The translations under genes were made by a program, and so were the position numbers. From an uncultured bacterium (GTDB lineage Bacteria > Desulfobacterota > Binatia > HRBIN30): a DNA stretch of 6,226 nucleotides. Each line of letters opens with the position of its first letter. Position 1 is the first letter of the stretch. This document shows, in pieces, positions 1-5,340 of this stretch. The stretch covers positions 1 through 6,226 of the forward strand of contig CALJUJ010000592.1 in assembly GCA_937975525.1 (NCBI GenBank), in the 5' to 3' direction. The notes under the pieces were generated by a model. That model did not search any database. It saw only the letters and a list, made by a program, of their open reading frames with translations, and was not told the DNA's origin.

Positions 1-268
1 CCTGCCCCACCGCAACGTTCGGGGCTCCGAACACGACGGAATGGTGCTCGCCGGAGCCCGCCTCCACCGTGCAGATGCGCAGGCGATCGGCGTTCGGCTG
101 GCGCTCGACCTTCACGACCCGCGCCGCCACGACGCCCGCGAGGTCGCTTCCCGTGTGCTCGACCGCATCGACCTCGAGGCCGGCCATGGTCAGGCGCTCG
201 GCGACGACCTCGGGGGACAGTCCCTCGAGATCGACGAACTCGCCCAGCCAGTTCCAGGTGAACTTCAT
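1..268 (-). CDS. pheT: Phenylalanyl-tRNA synthetase beta subunit, N-terminal part (3' end outside window)
   Basis: PheT is the large subunit of the cytoplasmic alpha2-beta2 enzyme that charges tRNA-Phe. Only its first 89 codons are visible. The start MKFTWNWLGEFVDL matches the usual PheT opening (MKfsynWLkeyvdl). The segment AGLEVDAVE follows at about residues 29-37, then the tRNA-binding OB-fold begins near residue 45. Its signature QPNADRLRIC lies at about residues 57-66 and GAPNVAVG at about 81-88. The family usually has HPNADRLR and a Cys before GAPN; here these are Gln and Phe. The family is normally about 800 residues, so most of the gene lies beyond base 1. I chose ATG 266-268 because it gives the family N-terminus. 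It has no Shine-Dalgarno at normal distance; translation may depend on the mini-ORF at 265-324. It follows pheS by 67 bases, the usual pheST order. Confidence 0.95.
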   Translation of the reverse strand, partial: MKFTWNWLGEFVDLEGLSPEVVAERLTMAGLEVDAVEHTGSDLAGVVAARVVKVERQPNADRLRICTVEAGSGEHHSVVFGAPNVAVGQ

Positions 269-324
269 CGTCGTTGCGGAGCCGAGCGCTCCGGCGCGCT
301 TGCGTTGTCGGGCAGGGTTGCCAT
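265..324 (-). other. Putative 19-codon leader ORF whose stop overlaps the pheT start
   Basis: Between pheS and pheT lies a short open frame, ATG at 322-324 to TGA at 265-267. A purine-rich GAGGGGG sits six bases before its ATG, partly overlapping the pheS stop. Its TGA overlaps the pheT ATG as ATGA. An alternative in-frame ATG at 328-330 directly abuts the Shine-Dalgarno and is a worse start. The peptide (MATLPDNAS...) resembles nothing I know. The layout fits translational coupling, with ribosomes terminating on the mini-ORF and reinitiating at pheT. This is inference from layout; the peptide itself may have no function, and a chance ORF of this size is possible. Confidence 0.4.
277..293 (-). 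promoter_or_regulatory. Hairpin just upstream of the pheT start
   Basis: The bases CGGAGC and GCTCCG form a perfect 6-bp stem around a 5-base loop, ending eight bases before the pheT ATG. The only GGAG near pheT lies inside the 5' arm and about 20 bases from the start, so it is poorly placed and could be sequestered. Ribosomes translating the mini-ORF would unfold this stem, consistent with coupled translation. No T-tract follows, so it is not an intrinsic terminator. Confidence 0.35.
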
Positions 325-335
325 CAGCATCCCCC

Positions 336-1358
336 TCAGAATTGCTCGAGAAAGCGCGAATCGTTGGCGAAGAACATCCGGATGTCGCCGATCCGGTGCT
401 TCAGCATCGTGATGCGCTCGATGCCCATGCCGAAGGCAAATCCGGAAACCGACTCCGGATCGTAGCCCACCGCAGCGAAGACGTTGGGATCGATCAGCCC
501 GGAGCCGAGGATCTCGAGCCACCCCGTACCCTTGCAAACTCGACAGGCAGAGTCGGCACCGGCGCAGATGACACACCCGATGTCGACTTCGGCGCTGGGC
601 TCGGTGAAGGGGAAGAAGGAGGCGCGGAAGCGCACCTTGGTGTCGTCGCCGAAGATGCGCTGCAAGGCGAGCTGAAGCACCCCTTTCAGGTCCCCGAACG
701 TGATGTGGCGATCGACCATGAACCCCTCGATCTGGTGGAACATGGGCGAATGCGTCGTGTCGCTGTCGTGCCGATAGACCGCACCGGGAACGATCACCCG
801 CAACGGCGGCGGGCATTGACTCATCACGCGGATCTGGACCGGCGATGTGTGCGTGCGCAGCACGTGCTCGTCGTCGACGAAGAACGTGTCCTGCATGTCG
901 CGCGCCGGGTGGTCGCGCGGAATGTTGAGCGCCGTGAAGTTGTGGTACTCGTCTTCGACGTCGGGTCCTTCGGCGACGCTGAAGCCGAGCGACACGAAGA
1001 CGTCGACGATCTCGTCGAGAGTTTGGCGCAATGGATGCAGGTGCCCGGCGCGTCGGCGCCGTCCCGGGGCGGTCACGTCGACGGACTCGGTGGCCACGCG
1101 CTGCGCGCGCGCCGCCGCCCGTAGGGCATCGTGCTTCGCTTGCAGACGGCTCTCGACGTCGTCCTTGATTCGATTGATCTCGGCACCGACGGCAGGACGC
1201 TCGTCCGGCGGAACGTCGCGCATGGAGCGAACGACCGTGGTCAGCTCGCCTTTGCGCCCGAGAAAGCGCACTCGAAGCGACTCGACCTCCTCGTCCGACG
1301 AGGCGGCTTCGAGTGCTTCGAGAGCCTGCTGGTGGATCTGGTCGAGTCGTTCGCGCAT
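336..1358 (-). CDS. pheS: Phenylalanyl-tRNA synthetase alpha subunit
   Basis: This is the catalytic alpha subunit of PheRS, a class II synthetase that activates Phe with ATP. It has 340 residues, a normal length. The N-terminal coiled-coil region (about 1-85) carries FLGRKGELT and the ERPAVGAEINRIK segment. Motif 1 lies around residues 108-150 (HPLRQTLDEI...GPDVEDEYHNF), motif 2 around 194-213 (VYRHDSDTTHSPMFHQIEGF), FTEPSAEVDI at 251-260, and motif 3 at 305-319 (SGFAFGMGIERITML). Between FTEPSAE and WLEILG sit four cysteines, C262, C265, C272 and C275, a zinc-ribbon-like pair of CxxC that E. coli PheS lacks but that I recall from several other phyla. The open frame continues upstream to an ATG at 1464-1466 inside rplT; I prefer ATG 1356-1358 because MRERLDQIHQ starts the normal coiled coil. 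Its Shine-Dalgarno is weak (GCGGAAC). It follows rplT by 49 bases. Confidence 0.96.
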   Translation of the reverse strand: MRERLDQIHQQALEALEAASSDEEVESLRVRFLGRKGELTTVVRSMRDVPPDERPAVGAEINRIKDDVESRLQAKHDALRAAARAQRVATESVDVTAPGRRRRAGHLHPLRQTLDEIVDVFVSLGFSVAEGPDVEDEYHNFTALNIPRDHPARDMQDTFFVDDEHVLRTHTSPVQIRVMSQCPPPLRVIVPGAVYRHDSDTTHSPMFHQIEGFMVDRHITFGDLKGVLQLALQRIFGDDTKVRFRASFFPFTEPSAEVDIGCVICAGADSACRVCKGTGWLEILGSGLIDPNVFAAVGYDPESVSGFAFGMGIERITMLKHRIGDIRMFFANDSRFLEQF

Positions 1359-1407
1359 GTTCCGCGCGGCGTGGGCCGCTTGGCCGCCGCCCGGATGGAA
1401 GCGGACG

Positions 1408-1767
1408 TCAGGCAGCGAGGTTGGCCTTGGCGACCTCGGCGAACTGCTGAAAACCCTCGGGATCACGGAAGGCGACGTCGGCGAGCATCTTGCGATCGAC
1501 GTCGACCCCGCCCTTCTTCAAGCCGTAGATGAAATCGCGGTAGTTCAGCCCGTGCAACCGTGCCGCGGCGTTGATGCGGATGATCCAGAGGCTGCGGAAC
1601 TCGCGCTTGCGAACGCGGCGGTCCCGATAGGCGTAGGTGAGGCCCTTCTCGACGGTCTCACGGGCCTGGCGATAGGTCTTGCGGCGGCCGCCGACATAGC
1701 CTTTCGCCAGCTTCATCACTTTCTTGCGGCGGCTGTGCGCCTTCGTTCCTCGCTTCGCCCGGGGCAT
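1408..1767 (-). CDS. rplT: 50S ribosomal protein L20
   Basis: L20 binds 23S rRNA early in large-subunit assembly and in several bacteria represses its own operon. The 119-residue product is close to the 118 residues of E. coli L20. The basic N-terminal extension (MPRAKRGTKAHSRRKK) is followed by LAKGYVGGRRKTYRQARE. The globular RNA-binding domain carries the conserved REFRSLWIIRINAAAR and the ending includes DRKMLADVAFRDPEGF. An AGGAG lies seven bases before the ATG. It begins 15 bases after rpmI, so the two ribosomal protein genes are almost certainly co-transcribed, and pheS follows. Confidence 0.98.
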   Translation of the reverse strand: MPRAKRGTKAHSRRKKVMKLAKGYVGGRRKTYRQARETVEKGLTYAYRDRRVRKREFRSLWIIRINAAARLHGLNYRDFIYGLKKGGVDVDRKMLADVAFRDPEGFQQFAEVAKANLAA

Positions 1768-1782
1768 GCGACGGCTCCTTGC

Positions 1783-1980
1783 TCAGAGATAGGGAAGCAG
1801 GCGGCGGATCGCCCCTGCGTTGGTGTCGTCGACGAGGCAGCCCTGGCGCAGATTACGCTTCTGCTTCGAGGACTTCGACGTCAGGATGTGTCGAAGGTAC
1901 GCCTTGCGGCGCCGGATCTTGCCCTTGCCGGTGGCCTTGAACCGCTTGGCTGCGGTCGTGCTCGTCTTCATCTTCGGCAT
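1783..1980 (-). CDS. rpmI: 50S ribosomal protein L35
   Basis: L35 is a small basic large-subunit protein. The 65-residue product has the standard length and the family opening MPKMKTSTTAAKRFKATGKGKIRR. It continues with the conserved AYLRHILTSKSSKQKRNLR and ends with AIRRLLPYL. A very strong Shine-Dalgarno (GGGAGGAAGG) precedes the ATG, with GGAGG nine bases away. The gene directly follows thrS after a 115-base spacer. In most bacteria infC stands between them; here it does not. rplT follows after 15 bases. Confidence 0.98.
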   Translation of the reverse strand: MPKMKTSTTAAKRFKATGKGKIRRRKAYLRHILTSKSSKQKRNLRQGCLVDDTNAGAIRRLLPYL

Positions 1981-2095
1981 CGTCGCCTTCCTCCCAAAAC
2001 CAACCTACGAGTTCCGCGGTGCGGCTGTCGGCCAGCGTCTGCACCGAGCGGAAAAGATGCGGAGGTTGCCATTCGAGAGCGCAATTTGCAAGGGC
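1981..2095 (-). promoter_or_regulatory. thrS-rpmI spacer lacking infC; candidate rpmI leader
   Basis: These 115 bases occupy the place where infC, about 500 bases long, is expected. I see no IF-3-like translation in any minus-strand frame. Besides the rpmI Shine-Dalgarno there is one suggestive RNA structure. The minus-strand stretch CAACCTCC (2061-2068) can pair either with AGGTTG (2001-2006) or, through CCTCC, with the rpmI Shine-Dalgarno GGAGG (1990-1994). These pairings exclude each other, so they could switch rpmI translation. In E. coli, L20 represses rpmI through long-range pairing in the corresponding region, which makes this worth noting. The pairings are short and unproven. I see no convincing promoter or terminator here. 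Confidence 0.3.
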
Positions 2096-2437
2096 TCACG
2101 CCGCCTCGGGACGTGCCGCGCGCCGTAGCCGCTCGACGAACTCCGCCACCGACTCGGTCGGCAGCGTCTCGCCGCTGCGACTGCGGGGCGCAACCGTGCC
2201 CACCTCCGCCTCCTTGTCGCCGACCACGAGCATGAAGGGCACCTTTTCGACCTGCGCGCTGCGAATCTTGTAGCCGAGCTTCTCGTTGCGGTCGTCGAGC
2301 TCGACGCGAAACCCCGCCGCCCGGATCTCGGCCGCGACGCCGCGGCCGTATTCCTCCTGGCGTTCCGTCAGGGTCAGGACCTTCGCCTGCACCGGGGCGA
2401 GCAACGCCGGGATGGCGCCGACGCAGTGCTCGATCAG
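2096..2437 (-). pseudogene. thrS: thrS 3' fragment: ThrRS anticodon-binding domain after an in-frame stop
   Basis: This is the remainder of thrS after the TAA at 2438-2440, in the same frame as the upstream part. It begins LIEHCVGAIP and carries the class II anticodon-binding domain. LAPVQAKVL leads into the fold, the alpha/beta body includes DDRNEKLGYKIR, and PFMLVVGDKEAE...GTVAPRSR is typical of ThrRS. It ends at TGA 2096-2098. The whole locus is 638 codons, so reading through the TAA would give a normal-length enzyme of about 637 residues. The family motif usually reads EHYAGAFPLWLAPVQ; here Tyr, the first Ala, Phe and Trp have become Cys, Val, Ile and Leu. A TTG at 2402-2404 could in theory start a separate peptide, but it has no supporting Shine-Dalgarno that I recognise. 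The domain alone would not charge tRNA. Confidence 0.85.
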
Positions 2438-4009
2438 TTACCCCATTACCCTCCCGTTCGTGCTGAGGACGGCGCGATGGATCATGACCGGCCGAGCGGC
2501 GCGACCGTCCGAAGCGACGTACTCCAGCCCGAAACGCTCGGGCAGCGCGCCGAAGTCGAGTTGGATCGTCGCCAGCTGCCACCAGCGCTTGAGCGCGTCC
2601 ATGAAATTGAAGTCGATCTTGGGCCCGTAGAACGCCCCGTCTCCCGGGTTGATCTCGTAGTCCATTCCGGCCGCATCGAGCGCGGCGGACAGCGCGCCTT
2701 CGGCCCGTTCCCACATCGCATCGGTGCCGATCGAGCTGTCCGGGCGCGTCGACAGGAAGACCTTGCGGTGCTCGAAGCCGAATACCGAGTACACCTCGTC
2801 GACCATCTTGAGGACACCGAGAATCTCCGCTTCGATCTGCTCGGGCGTGCAAAAGATGTGGGCGTCGTCCTGGGAGAAGCTGCGCACGCGCGTCAGTCCG
2901 TGCAGGGTTCCCGAGCGCTCGGCACGGTGCAGCCGACCGAAGTCGGCGTAGCGGAGCGGGAGCTCCCGGTAGGAGCGCTTGCGTTCCGCGTAGAGCAGGC
3001 AGTGCGAGGGACAGTTCATCGGTTTGACACCGTACTCGCGCTCCTCGAGGGGCGCGAAGAACATGTTCTCCTGGTAGTTGTCGTAGTGCCCCGAGCGCTT
3101 CCAGAGCTCGCTGTCGAGAATCTGCGGCGTGATGACTTCGTCGTAGCCGTAGCGACCGTACAGACTGCGGATGTAGTCGACCAGGCAGTTGTAGACGATG
3201 GCGCCCTTGGGGTGAAAAAACGGGCTTCCGGGCGCAACCGGATCGAAGCTGAAGAGATCGAGCTCCTTGCCGAGCTTGCGGTGATCCCGCCGCTTCGCTT
3301 CCTCGATCAACCGCAAGTGCTCCTCGAGCTGCTCGCGGTCCGGGAACGAAGTGCCGTAGACGCGCTGGAGCATCTCGTTGTTCTCGTCGCCGCGCCAGTA
3401 TGCGCCGGCAACTCCGGTCAGCTTGAATGCCTTGATTCGACCCGTGCTGGGAACGTGTGGGCCACGGCACAGATCGACGAACTCGCCCTGTCGATAGAGC
3501 GAAACGCGGTCCTCCGGGAGATCGCGCAGGATCTCCGCCTTGTAGTTCTCGCCCATCTCGAGGAACAGCGCGACCGCTTCGTCTTTCGCCACCTCCTCGC
3601 GCGCGACCGCCAGATTCTCCTTGGAGATCCGGCGCATTTCCTTCTCGATCGCCTCCAACTCGTCGGGAGTGAAGGGCTGATCGCGCTTGAAGTCGTAGTA
3701 GAAGCCGTCGGTGATCACCGGGCCGATGGTGATCTCTACGGCCGGGAACATCCGCTTGACCGCTTGCGCCATGAGGTGGGCCGTCGAATGCCGCAGCACA
3801 TCGATACCCGCCGGCGAATCGACGCCCACCGGCGCGAGGGTCGCGTCACTCTCCAGCGCCCGTGAGAGGTCTACCGGCTTGCCGTCGAGGAGCGCCGCGA
3901 CCACCTGCTTGTCCAGCAGTCCGGCTTCCTTGAGCACCTCGAACGCCCTGGTCCCCGGTTGCGAAGAAAGCACCGAGCCATCAGGCAAGGTGATGCGAAT
4001 CGAATCCAT
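2438..4009 (-). CDS. thrS: Threonyl-tRNA synthetase, N-terminal and catalytic part, ended by a premature TAA
   Basis: ThrRS charges tRNA-Thr and edits mischarged Ser-tRNA. The 523 readable residues comprise a TGS domain (about 1-62), an editing domain with HSTAH (H74, H78) and C181/H185 in VDLCRGPHVP, and the class II catalytic core. The three zinc ligands are C332 (MNCPSHC), H384 (DDAHIF) and H511 (MIHRA). Motif 2 lies around 352-380 (RYADFGRLHRAERSG). Motif 3 normally reads AVLGSxERF; here it is AVLSTNGRV. Arg520 is kept but the Gly, Ser, Glu and Phe are lost, and TAA replaces codon 524. The rest of the gene follows in frame at 2096-2437. Either the gene is broken or this stretch is a sequence error; thrS is essential, so an intact copy must exist if the stop is real. 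The start is firm: MDSIRITLPDGS is a typical TGS opening and GGAGG lies seven bases before the ATG. tRNA-Val lies 108 bases upstream. Confidence 0.93.
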   Translation of the reverse strand: MDSIRITLPDGSVLSSQPGTRAFEVLKEAGLLDKQVVAALLDGKPVDLSRALESDATLAPVGVDSPAGIDVLRHSTAHLMAQAVKRMFPAVEITIGPVITDGFYYDFKRDQPFTPDELEAIEKEMRRISKENLAVAREEVAKDEAVALFLEMGENYKAEILRDLPEDRVSLYRQGEFVDLCRGPHVPSTGRIKAFKLTGVAGAYWRGDENNEMLQRVYGTSFPDREQLEEHLRLIEEAKRRDHRKLGKELDLFSFDPVAPGSPFFHPKGAIVYNCLVDYIRSLYGRYGYDEVITPQILDSELWKRSGHYDNYQENMFFAPLEEREYGVKPMNCPSHCLLYAERKRSYRELPLRYADFGRLHRAERSGTLHGLTRVRSFSQDDAHIFCTPEQIEAEILGVLKMVDEVYSVFGFEHRKVFLSTRPDSSIGTDAMWERAEGALSAALDAAGMDYEINPGDGAFYGPKIDFNFMDALKRWWQLATIQLDFGALPERFGLEYVASDGRAARPVMIHRAVLSTNGRVMG

Positions 4010-4050
4010 CGTTCACCCTCCGGAGGCGGTACCGATGCGTGGTCCGCCCG

Positions 4051-4062
4051 GGTTGCGCAACC
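4051..4062. repeat. 12-base palindrome in the thrS leader
   Basis: GGTTGCGCAACC is a perfect palindrome 42 bases before the thrS start. E. coli thrS mRNA carries hairpins that imitate tRNA-Thr and let ThrRS repress its own translation. The position would suit a similar role, but I cannot identify a convincing anticodon-like loop. It could equally be a protein operator or chance in GC-rich sequence. Confidence 0.3.
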
Positions 4063-4086
4063 GCTCGGCGGCAACGCTCCGGCTGC

Positions 4087-4104
4087 CCCGTGCGACCGCA
4101 CGGG
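4087..4104 (-). promoter_or_regulatory. Strong hairpin 3' of tRNA-Val, in the thrS leader
   Basis: CCCGTGCG and CGCACGGG are perfectly complementary around a central GT, giving at least a 6-bp GC-rich stem with a 6-base loop. It starts 13 bases after the tRNA CCA end. No T-tract follows on the minus strand, so it is a poor intrinsic terminator. It may mark the processing boundary between tRNA-Val and the thrS mRNA, stabilise the 5' end of that mRNA, or cause pausing. The structure is seen; its role is inference. Confidence 0.5.
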
Positions 4105-4117
4105 AGTCCCATGGGAA

Positions 4118-4192
4118 TGGTAGGCACGGGCGGGATTGAACCGCCGACCTCTTCCGTGTCAAGGAAGCGCTCTCCCACTGAGCTACGTGCCT
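4118..4192 (-). tRNA. tRNA-Val (anticodon GAC)
   Basis: A complete 75-base cloverleaf can be folded by eye. The acceptor stem AGGCACG/CGTGCCT has seven perfect pairs. T8 and A9 follow, then the D arm GCTC...GAGC with loop AGTGGGA. The anticodon stem is CTTCC/GGAAG with loop TTGACAC, giving anticodon GAC after the conserved T33. The variable loop is AGGTC, and the T arm is GGCGG/CCGCC with loop TTCAATC. The discriminator base is A and the CCA end is encoded. GAC reads GUC and GUU valine codons. A tRNA gene just upstream of thrS recurs in several lineages, so this position is not itself odd. Confidence 0.97.
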
Positions 4193-4274
4193 GCATACAC
4201 CGGTCGACGCTCTGCGCACAGTGGCGATCCACGATCGTCCGCGCGGGCGCATACCGGTGGCGAAGAGAGCCGAG

Positions 4275-4303
4275 CAAGTACCAACTTCACTGCAGCCGGT
4301 CAA
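4275..4303 (-). promoter_or_regulatory. Candidate sigma70 promoter for tRNA-Val and the thrS cluster
   Basis: On the minus strand a TTGACC (4298-4303), five of six matches to the -35 consensus, is followed after 17 bases by TACTTG (4275-4280), a weak -10. It stands just downstream of the terminator at 4330-4367 and would give a leader of roughly 75 bases before the tRNA. The position is right and the -35 is good; the poor -10 keeps confidence moderate. The stretch between it and the tRNA (4193-4274) contains nothing else I recognise. Confidence 0.5.
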
Positions 4304-4329
4304 GAAATCCCGGCGACCGGAGACACACG

Positions 4330-4367
4330 AAAAAAGGGCGGCCCGACATCGAGTCGGACCGCCCTTT
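4330..4367 (-). terminator. Rho-independent terminator of the DsbA-type gene
   Basis: On the minus strand AAAGGGCGG and CCGCCCTTT enclose TCCGAC/GTCGGG. Together they make a 15-bp stem with one G-T wobble and the 5-base loop TCGAT, followed by a run of T (six in all, three of them in the stem). It begins 22 bases after the stop codon at 4390-4392. Read on the plus strand the hairpin ends in only three T, so it is mainly a minus-strand terminator. It separates the DsbA-type gene from the tRNA-Val/thrS unit. Confidence 0.95.
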
Positions 4368-4389
4368 CGCACCGGCGTCGCGGCGCCGA

Positions 4390-5235
4390 TCAATTCGCCC
4401 GCGACAGCTCGTCGTCGATGATCGCCTTGAAGCGCTGGAACGGCTGCGCGCCACTGACGAGGCGGCCGTTGATGATGAATCCCGGCGTACCGGTCACGCC
4501 CACCGACTGGCCTTCGGCCATGTCGGCGCGCACGCGGTCGACCGTGCCGTTGCTGTCGTAGCACGCTTCCCACTTCGCAATGTCGATTTCCGTGCCGTCG
4601 AGGGCTTCCTTGGACTTGTCCTTGACGTTCTCGGGCGTGATCTGCTTCTGGTTCTCGAAGTAGTACGCGTAGAGCTTCCAGTAGGCGTCGTGGTTCAGGT
4701 CAGCCGCGCATTCCGCGCCCACCGCAGCCGGCTCGGCCCACTTGTGGAAACCCAGGGGGAAGTGCTTGTACACGAAGCGCACCTTATCGCCGTATTCCTT
4801 GAGAACCTGGTCTTCGATCGTGTTGTAGCCACGCGTGCAAAACGGGCACTGAAAGTCCGAATACTCGACGATCGTGACCTTGGCATCCGCCGGGCCCTTC
4901 GCCGGGCGCCCCTCGAGCGAGATCTTCTCCATGACCGCCTTGAAGGGGTCGACGGTGAGGTCCTCGAGCTCGCCGAACACCGCGTAGCGGCCGTCCGCCG
5001 ACGCGACGAAACCAACGTTGCGGCCGCCGACGACGAGATTGCCCTGCTTGGCACCGGCGATGGGCGAGTCCTGCAAGCCCTGGACGGTGACTGCGGCGTT
5101 CGGGGGAACGTTCGCCTTACGGCGGTAGTACTCGATCAGCTTTTCCGTATCGACGGCCGACGCTGCCGCCGCGAAACCGGCGACCATCGCGACCGCGACA
5201 CCAACGAACATCCCCTTTTGGGCAAATCGCAACAT
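4390..5235 (-). CDS. Secreted DsbA-family thiol-disulfide protein with a DsbC-like N-terminal region
   Basis: The product is a predicted periplasmic thioredoxin-fold protein that would make or rearrange disulfides in exported proteins. A 281-residue form starts at ATG 5233-5235, with AGAGGA about five bases upstream. It opens with a Sec signal peptide: MLRFAQK, a hydrophobic core, and likely cleavage after ASA at residue 27. Residues about 28-108 include VGFVASADGRYAVFGELEDL, which resembles the N-terminal dimerisation domain of DsbC. The DsbA-type (Thioredoxin_4) domain runs from about 112 to 280, with VTIVEYSDFQCPFC (C130, C133), HFPLGFHKWAEPAA, and the cis-proline loop GVTGTPGF (T250, P251). 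Two further cysteines, C176 and C225, could form a second disulfide. An earlier in-frame ATG at 5298 would put 21 polar residues before the signal peptide and is unlikely. It has its own terminator and probably its own promoter. Oxidase versus isomerase cannot be decided from sequence. Confidence 0.9.
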   Translation of the reverse strand: MLRFAQKGMFVGVAVAMVAGFAAAASAVDTEKLIEYYRRKANVPPNAAVTVQGLQDSPIAGAKQGNLVVGGRNVGFVASADGRYAVFGELEDLTVDPFKAVMEKISLEGRPAKGPADAKVTIVEYSDFQCPFCTRGYNTIEDQVLKEYGDKVRFVYKHFPLGFHKWAEPAAVGAECAADLNHDAYWKLYAYYFENQKQITPENVKDKSKEALDGTEIDIAKWEACYDSNGTVDRVRADMAEGQSVGVTGTPGFIINGRLVSGAQPFQRFKAIIDDELSRAN

Positions 5236-5258
5236 ATTCTTCCTCTCTTTCCAGAACT

Positions 5259-5271
5259 GGGTTTCGAACCC
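5259..5271. repeat. Palindrome GGGTTTCGAACCC near the predicted start of the DsbA-type mRNA
   Basis: A near-perfect 13-base inverted repeat (GGGTT/AACCC on the plus strand) overlaps the end of the proposed -10 box and the expected transcription start. That position would suit a repressor operator or a 5'-UTR hairpin. A close copy, GGGTATTCGAACCC, lies at 5341-5354. Both also resemble a tRNA T arm. The repeat is seen; its role is unknown. Confidence 0.5.
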
Positions 5272-5298
5272 GTTAGCATGCAGTGAATATCGACTCAA
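5270..5298 (-). promoter_or_regulatory. Candidate promoter of the DsbA-type gene
   Basis: The minus strand carries TTGAGT (5293-5298), then 17 bases, then TAACGG (5270-5275) preceded by TGC, an extended -10 context. The -10 hexamer itself is poor. It lies about 35 bases before the start codon, leaving a short leader with the Shine-Dalgarno. The gene otherwise would depend on readthrough from nuoN, whose stop lies 123 bases upstream. Confidence 0.35.
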
Positions 5299-5340
5299 CC
5301 AGCCCTCGGCTGCTGCGGAGGTGTGACGCGACGAGAGCGA

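Noticed and set aside
1359..1466. N-terminal extension of PheS from ATG 1464-1466
   Set aside because: It would overlap rplT by about 59 bases and adds a Pro/Ser/Arg-rich stretch absent from PheS. ATG 1356-1358 gives the usual N-terminus.
41..2235. Plus-strand open frames of 120-460 codons opposite pheT, pheS and rplT
   Set aside because: They are antisense shadows of recognisable genes, with low-complexity Arg/Ala/Ser-rich or Glu/Val-rich translations.
2438..2440. Selenocysteine or other programmed recoding at the thrS stop
   Set aside because: The codon is TAA, not TGA, the position is not a Cys in ThrRS, and no recoding signal is visible. The surrounding substitutions fit damage or error better.
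2401..2445. A net frameshift as the cause of the thrS break
   Set aside because: The upstream and downstream parts are in the same frame, 1605 bases apart at their reference points. Only two compensating indels, not a single one, would fit.
1968..3470. A 500-codon minus-strand frame overlapping thrS
   Set aside because: It is the out-of-frame reading of thrS, rich in Arg and Ala, and the correct frame matches ThrRS throughout.
2426..3865. Long plus-strand open frame opposite thrS
   Set aside because: It lies exactly antisense to well-conserved ThrRS codons. Long antisense frames are common in GC-rich genes, and its translation resembles no protein family I know.
4010..4117. T-box riboswitch upstream of thrS
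   Set aside because: No T-box core sequence or terminator/antiterminator pair is present, and T-boxes are mainly a Gram-positive feature.
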